Source: Alicyclobacillus suci | GTDB lineage: Bacteria; Bacillota; Bacilli; Alicyclobacillales; Alicyclobacillaceae | Length of the DNA stretch: 64,000 nt | Direction: 5' to 3' | NCBI RefSeq assembly: GCF_017329615.1 | Contig: NZ_JAFMTW010000017.1 | Coordinates: forward strand, 1-64,000 | Part shown: piece after piece, positions 18,335 through 27,273 of the stretch | Layout: each line of letters begins with the position of its first letter | Position numbering within the stretch: the stretch's first letter is position 1 | The notes under the pieces: model-generated | What the model was told of the DNA's origin: nothing | What the model saw: only the letters and a program-made list of their open reading frames with translations | The model's database searches: none | Translations under genes and position numbers: made by a program

Positions 18335-21300
18335 TCACTTGCGCAAACTCACCTTAACATTGCCCATACCGACAATATCCTCGAGCAGCGTGAGCAATTC
18401 CGGCGACAGCGCGACGCGCCACTTGTCCGCAAGTAGGCGCGTGCGGCGCGTCTTCACATCGTACAGCGCCACCGGCACGTCCCCAGGGACGCCCGCAAGC
18501 ACTTTCTGAATTTCGGTAAGCGCCGCCTTCCCCCGCTCCGTGCCGCTGCTGTAACGAATGTACAAGACCTCGTTCCCTGTAGTGGAGTCTTCCACCTGCA
18601 CGTCCGCCACGCGCTCAGATGCCGGGTTGTCTACTGCATTCAGCACAAGCCCAAGCCCCGCAAATTGACGGTCCTCTTCCGCTTGCCGCTGCGCCTCCTC
18701 TAACATCTGAAGTTTTGCGGCAACCGTCGCGCCGCCTGGGAAAAACTCGTCAAACGCCCCTGCCTCGACGAGGCTTTCCAGCGCTTTGCGGTTCACCACA
18801 CGCGGGTTCACGCGCCCCAAAAAATCGCGCAGAGATGTAAACGGCGATTCACGCCTCGCTGTCAAAATAGCGTCTACCGCGCCCTCCCCCACGTTTTTCA
18901 CCGCAAGCAAGCCCGTCCGGATGCTGCCGTCGGCATCGACCGAATACCCGCGCATACTGGCGCTGACAGACGGCGACCGCACCGCAATTTGATGGCGGCG
19001 CGCATCGGCGGTATAGGTTTTAATCTTGTCCGCAGACGACATCGCCATCGTCATCAGCGCCGCCAAAAAATCTGGCAAGTAATGTGTGCGCAAGTACGCC
19101 GTCCGATAGGCCAAGACGGCATATGCAGCGGCATGAGAGCGATTGAACCCGTAATCCGCAAACCGCACAATCAGGTCGTAGACCTCGTTCGCCGTCGACT
19201 CATCATAGCCGTTTTGCAAACACCCATTGACAAACCGCACGCGCTCCGAGTCGAGTGCCTCCCGCTTTTTCTTACTCACGGCACGTCGCAGCAAATCCGC
19301 CTCACCCAGGGAGAATCCAGCCATCCGCGACGCAATCTGCATAATCTGCTCCTGATAGACAATCACGCCATACGTGTCTTTCAGAATGGGCTCAAGGTCC
19401 GGGTGCGGATACCGAATCGGCGCCCGTCCGTGTTTCGCATCGCAAAACGCTGGAATATTTTCCATCGGGCCAGGGCGATTCAAGGAAATCACCGCGACAA
19501 TGTCATCCAAGTTGGTGGGGCGCAGTTGGCGCAAAACCCTGCGCATGCCTGGAGACTCCAGTTGAAACACGCCATTGGTATCCGCCTTGGTCAAATTGTC
19601 GTACGTCGGCTTGTCATCCAGTGGCACCTTTCGCCAGTCGATAGTCGTCCCTGTGCGGCTTTTGACACTTCGCACACAATCGTCCATCAACGTCAGCGTT
19701 CGCAACCCCAAAAAGTCCATCTTGACGAGCCCCAACGCCTCGACTTCCGCCATCGCGTACTGCGTGACTGGGATGTCATCGCCGCCCGGTTCAAGCGGCA
19801 GCCAATCCGTCAGTGGATCCGGTGAAATCACCACCCCGGCAGCATGTACCGACGTGTGGTGCGGAAGCCCCTCAAGAAAACGCGCGGTCTCGTACAGTCG
19901 CCTGGCATCGCTGTCGTCCGTCAATAAGTCATCCAACGCGCGGTTTTCTTCCCGAGCCTTCGCGAGCGTCGTTCCTGGCAAGCTGGGGATAAGACCTGCG
20001 ACGCGACTGACGAGTTGATTGTCGAGTTTCAACATGCGCCCCGCGTCGCGCACTGCGGCACGCGCAGCCAACGTGCCAAACGTACCAATCTGAGCGACTC
20101 TGTCCCGCCCGTACTTCTCGACGACATACCGAATGACTTCACCTCGGCGCTCGAATTCAAAATCCGTATCAATATCCGGCAGAGAGACGCGCGCGGGGTT
20201 GAGAAAGCGCTCAAAGAGTAGCTGGTTCGCCACCGGATCAACATCGGTAATCCGCAGCGCATAGGCCACGAGGCTCCCCGCGGCCGACCCGCGCCCAGGT
20301 CCGGTCGAAATGCCTTGTTGATGCGCATAGCGAATAAAATCGGCGACAACGAGAAAGTAATCGGCGTACCCCATGTCGCAGATGACCTGAAGTTCATAAT
20401 CGAGCCTGTCCTGAAGCGCCTTCGACAACGGCCCGTAACGCTTGATGGCACCAGCCGTCGACGCCTCGCGCAACACCTCGCTCGGGTCGCGCCCGTCCTT
20501 GGTCGGATACACTGGCATGCGCACTTGATGCAATGGCAACGTCGTCTGGCACATTTGCGCAATCAGCAGTGTATTTTCTACTGCCTCTGGATAATCAGCA
20601 AAACGGAGAACCATGTCATCTTGCGATGCGAGATACATGAGGTCACTTGCAAACCGTTCGACCGCATCGTCGAATTCGAGTCCTGTGTACGCCCGATGTA
20701 GTGGCGCATCCTCCGGTTTTCGATAGTGCACGTCATTCGTCGCCACAAGTGGAACCGCATGTGCCTCAGCCGCGCGCAACAAAGACGTCAAACCGTTTTC
20801 TTGATGCGGCAAGCGATGGTTTTGGACATCGACGAACACCTGCCCCGCCACGCATGCGCCCGCAAATTGGGCAAGGCGCGCTGCGGCAGCCTCACTTTCC
20901 CCCGCCGCAAACATGCGCAGCAGCGTGGACTCTCCGCCACCGACCAGGCAGATGAGATCTGTGGAGAGCGCCGCCAATTCGGCCAAGGTCACGTAAGGGA
21001 CGTGACCTCGCCCTCGGGCTATCGTCACGAGACGCGTGAGCGCGCGGTACCCATCGAAATTTCGCGCGAGCAACACACTGCGCTCCAGTGCTTTGCGCAA
21101 AGCCTCTCGCGTTTGCGGCAACGCAGTGGGCTCCGCGAAACAGACATCGAGTTGCGCGCCGAGAATCGGTTGCACGCCGAGTTTTTGAGCCTTTTGGTAG
21201 AATGGTACGACCCCGTACAGGGCACTCGTATCTGTTAATGCCACAGCAGGCATTCCATACGCCGCCGCATCCTCCACGAGATGGTCTAAGCGAAGCGTAC

Positions 21301-21352
21301 TTTCCCGCAGCGAATACGCGCTGTGTACGTGTAAATGGACAAACTGCGACAC
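18335..21352 (-). CDS. dnaE: DNA polymerase III alpha subunit, DnaE type
   Basis: 1005 aa from GTG 21352, four bases after the stop of the upstream gene and behind GAGAGGTGA. A longer frame exists but lacks support. The N-terminal PHP domain begins FVHLHVHSAYSL. The polymerase active site contains LPDIDTDFE, and finger and helix-hairpin-helix regions follow (RAVSKKKRE, GFNRSHAAAYA). In Bacilli DnaE extends RNA primers before PolC takes over. The dnaE-ytoI neighbourhood matches Bacillus. No 3'-5' exonuclease domain, as expected for DnaE. Confidence 0.96.
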   Translation of the reverse strand: MSQFVHLHVHSAYSLRESTLRLDHLVEDAAAYGMPAVALTDTSALYGVVPFYQKAQKLGVQPILGAQLDVCFAEPTALPQTREALRKALERSVLLARNFDGYRALTRLVTIARGRGHVPYVTLAELAALSTDLICLVGGGESTLLRMFAAGESEAAAARLAQFAGACVAGQVFVDVQNHRLPHQENGLTSLLRAAEAHAVPLVATNDVHYRKPEDAPLHRAYTGLEFDDAVERFASDLMYLASQDDMVLRFADYPEAVENTLLIAQMCQTTLPLHQVRMPVYPTKDGRDPSEVLREASTAGAIKRYGPLSKALQDRLDYELQVICDMGYADYFLVVADFIRYAHQQGISTGPGRGSAAGSLVAYALRITDVDPVANQLLFERFLNPARVSLPDIDTDFEFERRGEVIRYVVEKYGRDRVAQIGTFGTLAARAAVRDAGRMLKLDNQLVSRVAGLIPSLPGTTLAKAREENRALDDLLTDDSDARRLYETARFLEGLPHHTSVHAAGVVISPDPLTDWLPLEPGGDDIPVTQYAMAEVEALGLVKMDFLGLRTLTLMDDCVRSVKSRTGTTIDWRKVPLDDKPTYDNLTKADTNGVFQLESPGMRRVLRQLRPTNLDDIVAVISLNRPGPMENIPAFCDAKHGRAPIRYPHPDLEPILKDTYGVIVYQEQIMQIASRMAGFSLGEADLLRRAVSKKKREALDSERVRFVNGCLQNGYDESTANEVYDLIVRFADYGFNRSHAAAYAVLAYRTAYLRTHYLPDFLAALMTMAMSSADKIKTYTADARRHQIAVRSPSVSASMRGYSVDADGSIRTGLLAVKNVGEGAVDAILTARRESPFTSLRDFLGRVNPRVVNRKALESLVEAGAFDEFFPGGATVAAKLQMLEEAQRQAEEDRQFAGLGLVLNAVDNPASERVADVQVEDSTTGNEVLYIRYSSGTERGKAALTEIQKVLAGVPGDVPVALYDVKTRRTRLLADKWRVALSPELLTLLEDIVGMGNVKVSLRK

Positions 21353-21356
21353 AGAA

Positions 21357-22664
21357 TCACCTCTCAATCCACTGTGCGGTGAGCAGTGCCTTGGCGAAAA
21401 CGTCCCCCTTGCCCCGCACCACGACTTCCACCTTCGCATAACGCCGACCAAAATCAAGCACCTGCGCCGTCGCCTCGATGCGACTGTCCACAGCCGCCGG
21501 CTTCAGCGAATACATGGTCATATTTTCGATCACGACGTCAACCGACCGCATCCTTCGCAAACACACGCGCGCGGCCTCTTGAATCAGCGTCGTCAACGCG
21601 CCTGTCGCCAAGGTTCCACCGCTGGCCGTCATCAAAGGCGTGACCTCGCCGCGAATCGATGACGTCCCGTCCCCGTGCGCCATCTCTTCAAAGTTACGTA
21701 AAATCATATCTTCGATGGTCTCACCGACCTGTGGCTGATTACTCATCGTCTGCAACGCGCGGATGACGTCCTGTCGGCTGAGCACGCCAACGAGCTCCCG
21801 ATTGTGGACAACGGGCATCAGTTCGATGCCCTCCCACACCATCCGGTGTGACGCCGAAGCAATCGTCGTCTTCGGCGTGACGGTACTCGGTTGGCGCGTC
21901 ATTCGCAAAGCTAGGCGCTCGTCGCCATGGGCATCGCCCACATCCCGTGGTGTGACAATGCCAACCAGTTTGCCGTCGGCGTCGACAATGGGAATCCGGG
22001 CATGCCCCGTTCGCTCGACGATGCGATAGTAATCGCGCACCGTCTCATCCTCGCGCAAGGTGCAAGGTGTTTGGTTCTGAATGACGTCCTCGACGTAAAG
22101 GATATCTTTTTTAATCAGCCGGTCGTATAATGCACGGTTAATAAGTTCCGCTGTCGCATACGTATCGTAACTGCAGGAAATCAGCGGCAAATCGTACTCG
22201 TTGGCCAGACGTTCCACTGTCGCAGAGGCCGTGAATCCGCCCGTAATGAGGACGGCCACGCCGCTCTTCAGCGACAAGCGCTGCACCTGCTCGCGATTTC
22301 CGACAATCATCAGACTACCTGCGTTCAAATAGCGCGTGATATCGTCGAGTTGCATCGCCCCAATGATAAAGCGATTGAGCGACTTGTGAAGTCCACCACG
22401 CCCGCCGAGAACCGTCCCCTCGACGATAGTCACCACTTCAGCGAACGTCAGACGCTCGATTTGCTGCTTTTCCTTGCGCTCAATCCGCACAGTGCCAATG
22501 CGCTCCATTGTGCTAACGAGCCCTTCGTTCTCCGCTTCTTTGATGGCCCGGTAGGCAGTGCCTTCGGAAACGTCGAGCACCCGCGCAATTTTGCGAACCG
22601 AAATCTGGGCGCCCGGACGCAAAGACTCGATATAATTGAGAATCTGCTGATGCTTTGTCGTCAC
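21357..22664 (-). CDS. ytoI: HTH-DRTGG-CBS-hotdog regulator (YtoI family)
   Basis: 435 aa from GTG 22664 behind AAGGGGG. Domain order: helix-turn-helix (about 1-65, ISVRKIARVLDVSEGTAYRAI), DRTGG domain (about 75-185), two CBS repeats (about 190-305, with GKLVGIVTPRDV and ELVGVLSRQDV) and a C-terminal thioesterase-like hotdog domain. This matches B. subtilis YtoI. The CBS pair probably senses a nucleotide, and the N-terminal domain probably binds DNA. Direct repeats in the intergenic region upstream may be its operator. Target genes unknown; dnaE is translated right after it. Confidence 0.85.
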   Translation of the reverse strand: MTTKHQQILNYIESLRPGAQISVRKIARVLDVSEGTAYRAIKEAENEGLVSTMERIGTVRIERKEKQQIERLTFAEVVTIVEGTVLGGRGGLHKSLNRFIIGAMQLDDITRYLNAGSLMIVGNREQVQRLSLKSGVAVLITGGFTASATVERLANEYDLPLISCSYDTYATAELINRALYDRLIKKDILYVEDVIQNQTPCTLREDETVRDYYRIVERTGHARIPIVDADGKLVGIVTPRDVGDAHGDERLALRMTRQPSTVTPKTTIASASHRMVWEGIELMPVVHNRELVGVLSRQDVIRALQTMSNQPQVGETIEDMILRNFEEMAHGDGTSSIRGEVTPLMTASGGTLATGALTTLIQEAARVCLRRMRSVDVVIENMTMYSLKPAAVDSRIEATAQVLDFGRRYAKVEVVVRGKGDVFAKALLTAQWIER

Positions 22665-22750
22665 GCGAAGCCCCCTTCCCGCGCATCCGTACACTCGAAT
22701 ACGATAGAACACGATAGCGAAAGTTTGGTTTGACGGTGATATGGCCGCAA

Positions 22751-22800
22751 ATCGAATCTTTATCGAATCTTTGTTTATTGTAACGCATGTTTATCGAATC
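22751..22800. repeat. Three direct copies of ATCGAATC in a divergent promoter region
   Basis: ATCGAATC occurs at 22751-22758, 22762-22769 and 22793-22800. Starts are 11 and 31 bases apart, about one and three helical turns, so all copies face the same side of the DNA. They lie between the ytoI-like gene (minus) and the yitT-like gene (plus). Likely binding sites for a regulator, possibly the YtoI protein itself. Confidence 0.6.
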
Positions 22801-22887
22801 ACGCCTGCCAAACAAGTGTACACTGGTCGAGAGTCACCATGATTCCGGACAATCAATTCGGACAATCCGACGAAGGAGTAGAGTTTT

Positions 22888-23778
22888 ATGAAAGTCACGG
22901 ATGCCACACGACAGATGGTTCATCTGAACGATTCCAACCACCCTGTTCTCTCCTGGACGTGGCGCATTCTCGTCGTCATTGTGGCCGATTTTATCGGCGC
23001 TGTCGCAGTCAACAACTTCCTCGGTCCCGCCCACATTCTGGCAGGTGGGGTGACTGGCGTCGCCCAGCTCGTTCACCACTACCTGCACTTTATCGGTCTA
23101 GGTACGATGTTCTTCATTTTCAACATCCCGTTGTTTTTAATAGGGTACAAGTTCCTGGGGAAGCGATTTATCTTTTTGACGGGCCTTGCCATCGTCGGAT
23201 TTTCATTGTTTACGGATGTCGTCCACCTGCACTTTCGGACGGCGCCTGATCCCTTATTGATGGGCCTATATGGCGGCGTCCTCAGCGGTATTTCATCGGC
23301 CATTGTGATTCGCGTCGGCGGTTCCATGGGGGGAACAGATATTTTAAGTCTCGTCATCCACCGATTGACAGGACGCAGTGTCGGGTCAACCGGGTTTATC
23401 ATGAATGTCATTGTCCTTTTACTATCCATGTTCGTCTTCGGTGTACCGGCCGCCATGTATACACTCATCAGCATGTTTGCTTCGTCCCGAGTGGTGAACG
23501 CACTAATGCACTTTCAACAGCGCAAAACTGCCCTCATTGTCACGGCGCAACCAGACGCTGTGGCCAAAGCAATTGGCGAACGCCTTGTGCGCGGCAGCAC
23601 CATCATGCGCGCCTCCGGGGCGTATACGCACGCGGAACGCGGCGTGCTCCTATGTGCCATGACACATCTAGAAATCGCCGATTTAAAAGAAATCGTCCTC
23701 GCGACAGACCCACATGCCTTTATGACCATTCTCGATACCACGGAGATTGTCGGACGCTTCCGCGAACTCCATCTCTGA
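22888..23778 (+). CDS. YitT family membrane protein
   Basis: 296 aa, ATG 22888 after GAAGGAG. Five or so hydrophobic helices in the first 180 residues carry the YitT signature (NNFLGPAHILAGGVTGVAQL and GGVLSGISSAIVIRVGGSMGGTD). They are followed by a soluble C-terminal DUF2179 domain (about 210-290) ending RFREL. The family is widespread in Bacilli and is suspected to transport small solutes; no substrate is proved. It is divergent from the YtoI-like regulator and shares a control region with it. Confidence 0.85.
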   Translation: MKVTDATRQMVHLNDSNHPVLSWTWRILVVIVADFIGAVAVNNFLGPAHILAGGVTGVAQLVHHYLHFIGLGTMFFIFNIPLFLIGYKFLGKRFIFLTGLAIVGFSLFTDVVHLHFRTAPDPLLMGLYGGVLSGISSAIVIRVGGSMGGTDILSLVIHRLTGRSVGSTGFIMNVIVLLLSMFVFGVPAAMYTLISMFASSRVVNALMHFQQRKTALIVTAQPDAVAKAIGERLVRGSTIMRASGAYTHAERGVLLCAMTHLEIADLKEIVLATDPHAFMTILDTTEIVGRFRELHL

Positions 23779-23929
23779 GAACGCCATCTCGAAGCCTAAT
23801 TGAACTGGTGCGGTGACACACGAACTCGCGCGTGTCGCCGCACCTATGTTTATCTCCTTCACCAGCTGGCTACCCTATGAAAATAGACATATAAACCGAT
23901 TTCAAATAACACTTAGGAGGCGACAGAGT

Positions 23930-24160
23930 ATGACGCGCGTTCCGTTGACGCTGGTGATTGCGCTTTTCCTCATCGGCACCGCCAATTGGCCATCCGTTGC
24001 CGCGTGGGCAGAGGAGACTAACCTACACCACGCACTCGTCCATGGGTTGCTTCTCATAGCAGGCAGCCTGTTCGGTTTGCAAACCGCGTGGTGGATGCAC
24101 CTGAACGAATCTGAAACGTGGGCGGCACAACAAGAAGAAGAGGGCGAGGTGACTTCATGA
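23930..24160 (+). CDS. Small two-helix membrane protein
   Basis: 76 aa from ATG 23930 with a perfect AGGAGG upstream. The first hydrophobic stretch (about 5-25) could be a signal or membrane helix ending near AWAEE. A second lies at about 35-53 (LVHGLLLIAGSLFGLQTAWWM), followed by an acidic tail. Its last codons overlap the next gene as ATGA, so the two proteins are coupled and probably act together. No family recognised. Confidence 0.65.
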   Translation: MTRVPLTLVIALFLIGTANWPSVAAWAEETNLHHALVHGLLLIAGSLFGLQTAWWMHLNESETWAAQQEEEGEVTS

Positions 24161-24378
24161 AACAGAGTGCACGTCAACAGGTTTTGTTGATTTACTTGTC
24201 GGCAATTCTGGCCATGCTGTTGTTTCTCCCAAATCTGTTTCGTCTCGATACAAGACTAGGGCATACACTCGAACACATCGCGCTCATCGTAGCTGCTGGC
24301 GTATTCACATTTTCCGTCGAACGGCTGCGACAAATGTCGCTCACTCGGCAATATCCGCGACGCCCGAATCGACCTTGA
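24157..24378 (+). CDS. Small two-helix membrane protein, coupled partner
   Basis: 73 aa from ATG 24157, overlapping the previous stop by four bases. Two hydrophobic helices (about 8-25 and 38-55) separated by a short charged loop (LDTRLGHTLEH), and a basic tail. Same size and layout as the preceding protein, suggesting a heteromeric membrane pair. No family recognised. No terminator is clear; an ACGAACA/TGTTCGT repeat near 24388-24415 may form a weak hairpin. Confidence 0.62.
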   Translation: MKQSARQQVLLIYLSAILAMLLFLPNLFRLDTRLGHTLEHIALIVAAGVFTFSVERLRQMSLTRQYPRRPNRP

Positions 24379-24567
24379 CGATCACGTTGAACGAACACGG
24401 TCAATTTCATTTGTTCGTGTTAATAGACGACTCCCAGTAAACTCCTGTCATCCACGTGCATTGTACGAAAAAGTACACGAAAGAGCAGAAATGCAGTATG
24501 CTCTAGGTGCATCTTTCCAAGGTACGACTAGGATGGCCAAGTAAGCTAACCAAGGGAGGTACGTCGA

Positions 24568-25524
24568 TTGCGGAGTCCACTTCTGTTGTCTGCAGGACTG
24601 GTGACAACCCTTGTCAGCTCCGTGTTCAGTGTGCATATTGTACAGGCGGACGCGAGCTGGCAAGGATTCCCCCAACATACGCACACCAGCCGTTCAAACG
24701 CCGATATCCAACCAAGTCATAGCCATCGCGAAACCGGTATGGGGCCAAGTCACCAAGTTCCTGGCGGATCGACAAAAAAACCGGTCACGGACCTCAATCA
24801 AATCGTGACACAGTTTCAGCAAGCCATTGCACAATATGCGCAAGATAGCCATAGTCACCAAAATGTCACTAACCCCGAGGCGAGTGGACATTCCCGTGCA
24901 TCTGGACGACTCGGTTCGTCGCGCGGGGCGACCACACCGGACAAAGGAAATTTTTCAGGGAATCATTCAGGAATACGTAGTGAAAGCCAGACAAATACAA
25001 GTGTCGCTGTGGGGCCATCGAACCGTTCGCACGCAGTGACCCAAGCAAAGTCTAGCGATACATCGAAGCAGTCGCAGACCTTATCGAAAAGGACTGGCAT
25101 CTATGCGGGCAAGTCGCAATCGTCAGCGACAAGCGCAAAAGATGATACGGCCGATAAACTTGCGACACAATTGAACAATTATGCAAAAGCCACAGCCTTA
25201 GACGAGAAACAGCAAGCCAACTTAAAACAATCCTTACATACGTATACGTCGGCGCTTGGCGTCGCGCTTGCGAAACGCCCAACACCTAAACTGACGACAG
25301 CTGAAACATCCGTCGCAAACGCTTTAGCACTGCTGCAATCGGCCCTTCATCTGCAGAGTGACATTGGCACCGCACAGACGACGCTGCAAACAAAGGCCAG
25401 ACAAAAAGACAAAGCCGCCATGCTTACGATTTTGACGGAAATGACGGAAAACGAAACCCAAAAGGCTGAAGACCTAGCGCGGGCCGCCACCATGCTCAGT
25501 CACGCTGCCTCTGACTTGATGTGA
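24568..25524 (+). CDS. Secreted Ser/Thr/His-rich protein of unknown function
   Basis: 318 aa. TTG 24568 follows AAGGGAGGT. An N-terminal signal peptide (LLLSAGLVTTLVSSVFSVHIVQA) is followed by a low-complexity part (about 30-190) rich in Ser, Thr, Gln and His (HTHTSRS, PSHSHRE, DSHSHQN). The C-terminal part (about 195-318) is helical and Ala/Lys/Leu/Gln-rich, resembling a coiled helical bundle. Probably exported and perhaps wall- or spore-associated, but no family is recognised. A strong terminator follows, so it is monocistronic. Confidence 0.75.
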   Translation: MRSPLLLSAGLVTTLVSSVFSVHIVQADASWQGFPQHTHTSRSNADIQPSHSHRETGMGPSHQVPGGSTKKPVTDLNQIVTQFQQAIAQYAQDSHSHQNVTNPEASGHSRASGRLGSSRGATTPDKGNFSGNHSGIRSESQTNTSVAVGPSNRSHAVTQAKSSDTSKQSQTLSKRTGIYAGKSQSSATSAKDDTADKLATQLNNYAKATALDEKQQANLKQSLHTYTSALGVALAKRPTPKLTTAETSVANALALLQSALHLQSDIGTAQTTLQTKARQKDKAAMLTILTEMTENETQKAEDLARAATMLSHAASDLM

Positions 25525-25541
25525 TACGCGCACCAAAAAAG

Positions 25542-25569
25542 AGCCTGCCAACATACTTGGCAGGCTTTT
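25542..25569 (+). terminator. Intrinsic terminator
   Basis: AGCCTGCCAA and TTGGCAGGCT form a perfect 10-bp stem followed by TTTG. An A-tract lies before it. It serves the secreted-protein gene and could work in both directions. Confidence 0.85.
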
Positions 25570-25606
25570 GCGCATTTGCGCACTAGAATCGGGGTTTCGT
25601 AGGTAC

Positions 25607-25626
25607 AGTGTAGAGAGTTCTACACT
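25607..25626. repeat. Perfect inverted repeat AGTGTAGA-4-TCTACACT
   Basis: An 8-bp perfect palindrome arm pair with a 4-base centre lies between the terminator above and cysK. There is no T-tract on either side, so it looks more like a dimeric regulator site than a terminator. No gene starts next to it; the cysK stop is about 90 bases away. Confidence 0.45.
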
Positions 25627-25718
25627 ACGAGATAAGTATATCGTGTATATGTTTTCATCTTCATGAGTCTTTGGACCCATCTTTTCGTCGAATTTGTTAA
25701 ATCGTTTACCAAACTATC

Positions 25719-26642
25719 TCAGCTCTGAAAAAGATCAGAAGATAGATAACGTTCTCCAGTGTCCGGAGCAATGGCCAACACGCGTGCACTTGACGGCAAG
25801 CGTTTTGCAATCTCAATGGCAAAATGGGCAGATGCGGCACCCGAAGCGCCAACCAGGATCCCTTCCTCAGCGGCGAGCCGGCGAGCCATGGATTGTGCAT
25901 CTGTATCACTTATCAAAAGCACTTCGTCAAACACGTCCCGATTCAAATTCTTCGGGACGAATCCTGGGCCAGTCCCAGGAATTTTGTGAGGCCCCGGCTT
26001 ACCACCAGAGATGACTGGTGAACCTTTCGGCTCCACGACGTAGATCTTGAGGTCTGGAATCCGGCGTTTTAATTCTTCCCCTGTACCCGTAACCGTCCCG
26101 CCCGTCCCTGCGGTCAATACCATCGCGTCAAGCTTTCCTTCGAAGTCCTGGTAAATTTCCAACGCAGTCGTGTGACGATGGGCATCTGGATTGGCCGGAT
26201 TTTCAAACTGCATCGGGATATAGCTGTTCGGCGTTTTAGCAGCCAGTTCCCGAGCCTCGTCAATCGCCCCTTGCATACGCAACGCTGCAGGCGTCAAGTG
26301 TACCTCGGCGCCGTAAGCTTTTAACAGCTTCACACGTTCTTCTGTCGCGTTGTCCGGCATCGTGATAATACAGCGGTAACCGCGCGCTGCACAGACCATC
26401 GCAAGGCCAATTCCCGTATTCCCGGAGGTCGGCTCAATGACCGTGCTCACCCCTGGTATGAGTTTACCTTCCTTTTCAGCTTCCACAATCATGTGATAAG
26501 CTGGGCGGTCCTTAACACTCCCCGCTGGGTTTTTACCCTCGAGTTTCAAGTAGACCTCGGCGCCGTTTGCATCGGGCACGCGATTGAGGCGAACCGTCGG
26601 CGTATTCCCGATGAGATCAAGTATCGATGCGTAAAGTGGCAT
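25719..26642 (-). CDS. cysK: Cysteine synthase (O-acetylserine sulfhydrylase)
   Basis: 307 aa from ATG 26642 (MPLYASILDLIGNTP), behind GAGAGGGG. PLP-dependent family: PAGSVKDRPA carries the cofactor lysine, EPTSGNTGIGLA binds substrate and cofactor, and TGTGGTVTGTGE cups the PLP phosphate. Makes cysteine from O-acetylserine and sulfide. It follows argR by about 60 bases on the same strand, an unusual pairing. The matching serine acetyltransferase gene is about 19 kb away at 45.3-46.1 kb. Confidence 0.95.
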   Translation of the reverse strand: MPLYASILDLIGNTPTVRLNRVPDANGAEVYLKLEGKNPAGSVKDRPAYHMIVEAEKEGKLIPGVSTVIEPTSGNTGIGLAMVCAARGYRCIITMPDNATEERVKLLKAYGAEVHLTPAALRMQGAIDEARELAAKTPNSYIPMQFENPANPDAHRHTTALEIYQDFEGKLDAMVLTAGTGGTVTGTGEELKRRIPDLKIYVVEPKGSPVISGGKPGPHKIPGTGPGFVPKNLNRDVFDEVLLISDTDAQSMARRLAAEEGILVGASGAASAHFAIEIAKRLPSSARVLAIAPDTGERYLSSDLFQS

Positions 26643-26704
26643 GTCCAAATTGCCCCTCTCTAAAAAATCTATGGCGGTCCATCGCACCGCCAATCGAGAT
26701 AGTG

Positions 26705-27169
26705 TTACTCTGTCGGCCGCCTGTCCGCCTGTGGAATTAAGGTGTCTAGCAATCGGATAGCCGCGTCCTCGTCTTGGCAGACGAGCAAGATGGTATCGTC
26801 TCCTGCTATCGTCCCCAACAGCCCACTGTGATTCATGGTGTCAATCATGGACCCAATTGCATTTGCATTGCCAGGCAAAACCTTGATAACCACGAGATTC
26901 TGTGCGCGCGCCTGCGAAATAAAAACATCCGCCAACCTACGTCGCAACGCATCCAAGGTAACACTCGAAGCCATGACGGGAATGGCATACTTATACCGGC
27001 CATTTGTCCCCACTACTTTGATTAATTGCAATTCCTTGATGTCGCGCGATATCGTAGCCTGCGTAACGGCAAATCCAGACTCCTCAAGCGCCCGTACCAA
27101 TTCTTCCTGTGTTTCAATTTCCTGTTGGCTCACCAACTCGCGAATGCGCAGCAATCGCTGTTCCTTCAC
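26705..27169 (-). CDS. argR: Arginine repressor ArgR/AhrC
   Basis: 154 aa. N-terminal winged helix (about 1-70) with QATISRDIKELQLIKV, and a C-terminal oligomerisation and arginine-binding domain with LPGNANAIGSMID and GTIAGDDTILLV. Represses arginine biosynthesis and activates catabolism when arginine binds its hexamer. In Bacillus it sits beside recN; here it is between dinB (divergent) and cysK, so the locus has been rearranged. Upstream 27170-27273 is the shared divergent control region. Confidence 0.95.
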   Translation of the reverse strand: MKEQRLLRIRELVSQQEIETQEELVRALEESGFAVTQATISRDIKELQLIKVVGTNGRYKYAIPVMASSVTLDALRRRLADVFISQARAQNLVVIKVLPGNANAIGSMIDTMNHSGLLGTIAGDDTILLVCQDEDAAIRLLDTLIPQADRRPTE

Positions 27170-27273
27170 ATTTTCGCCTCCCTAAGCCTATCCACAGCAA
27201 TTTACAAAAACGCGCAATGGCATGGAAACACCAGTTCGATTACACTGAGATCATCGAAAGGAGGCCACGTGAC

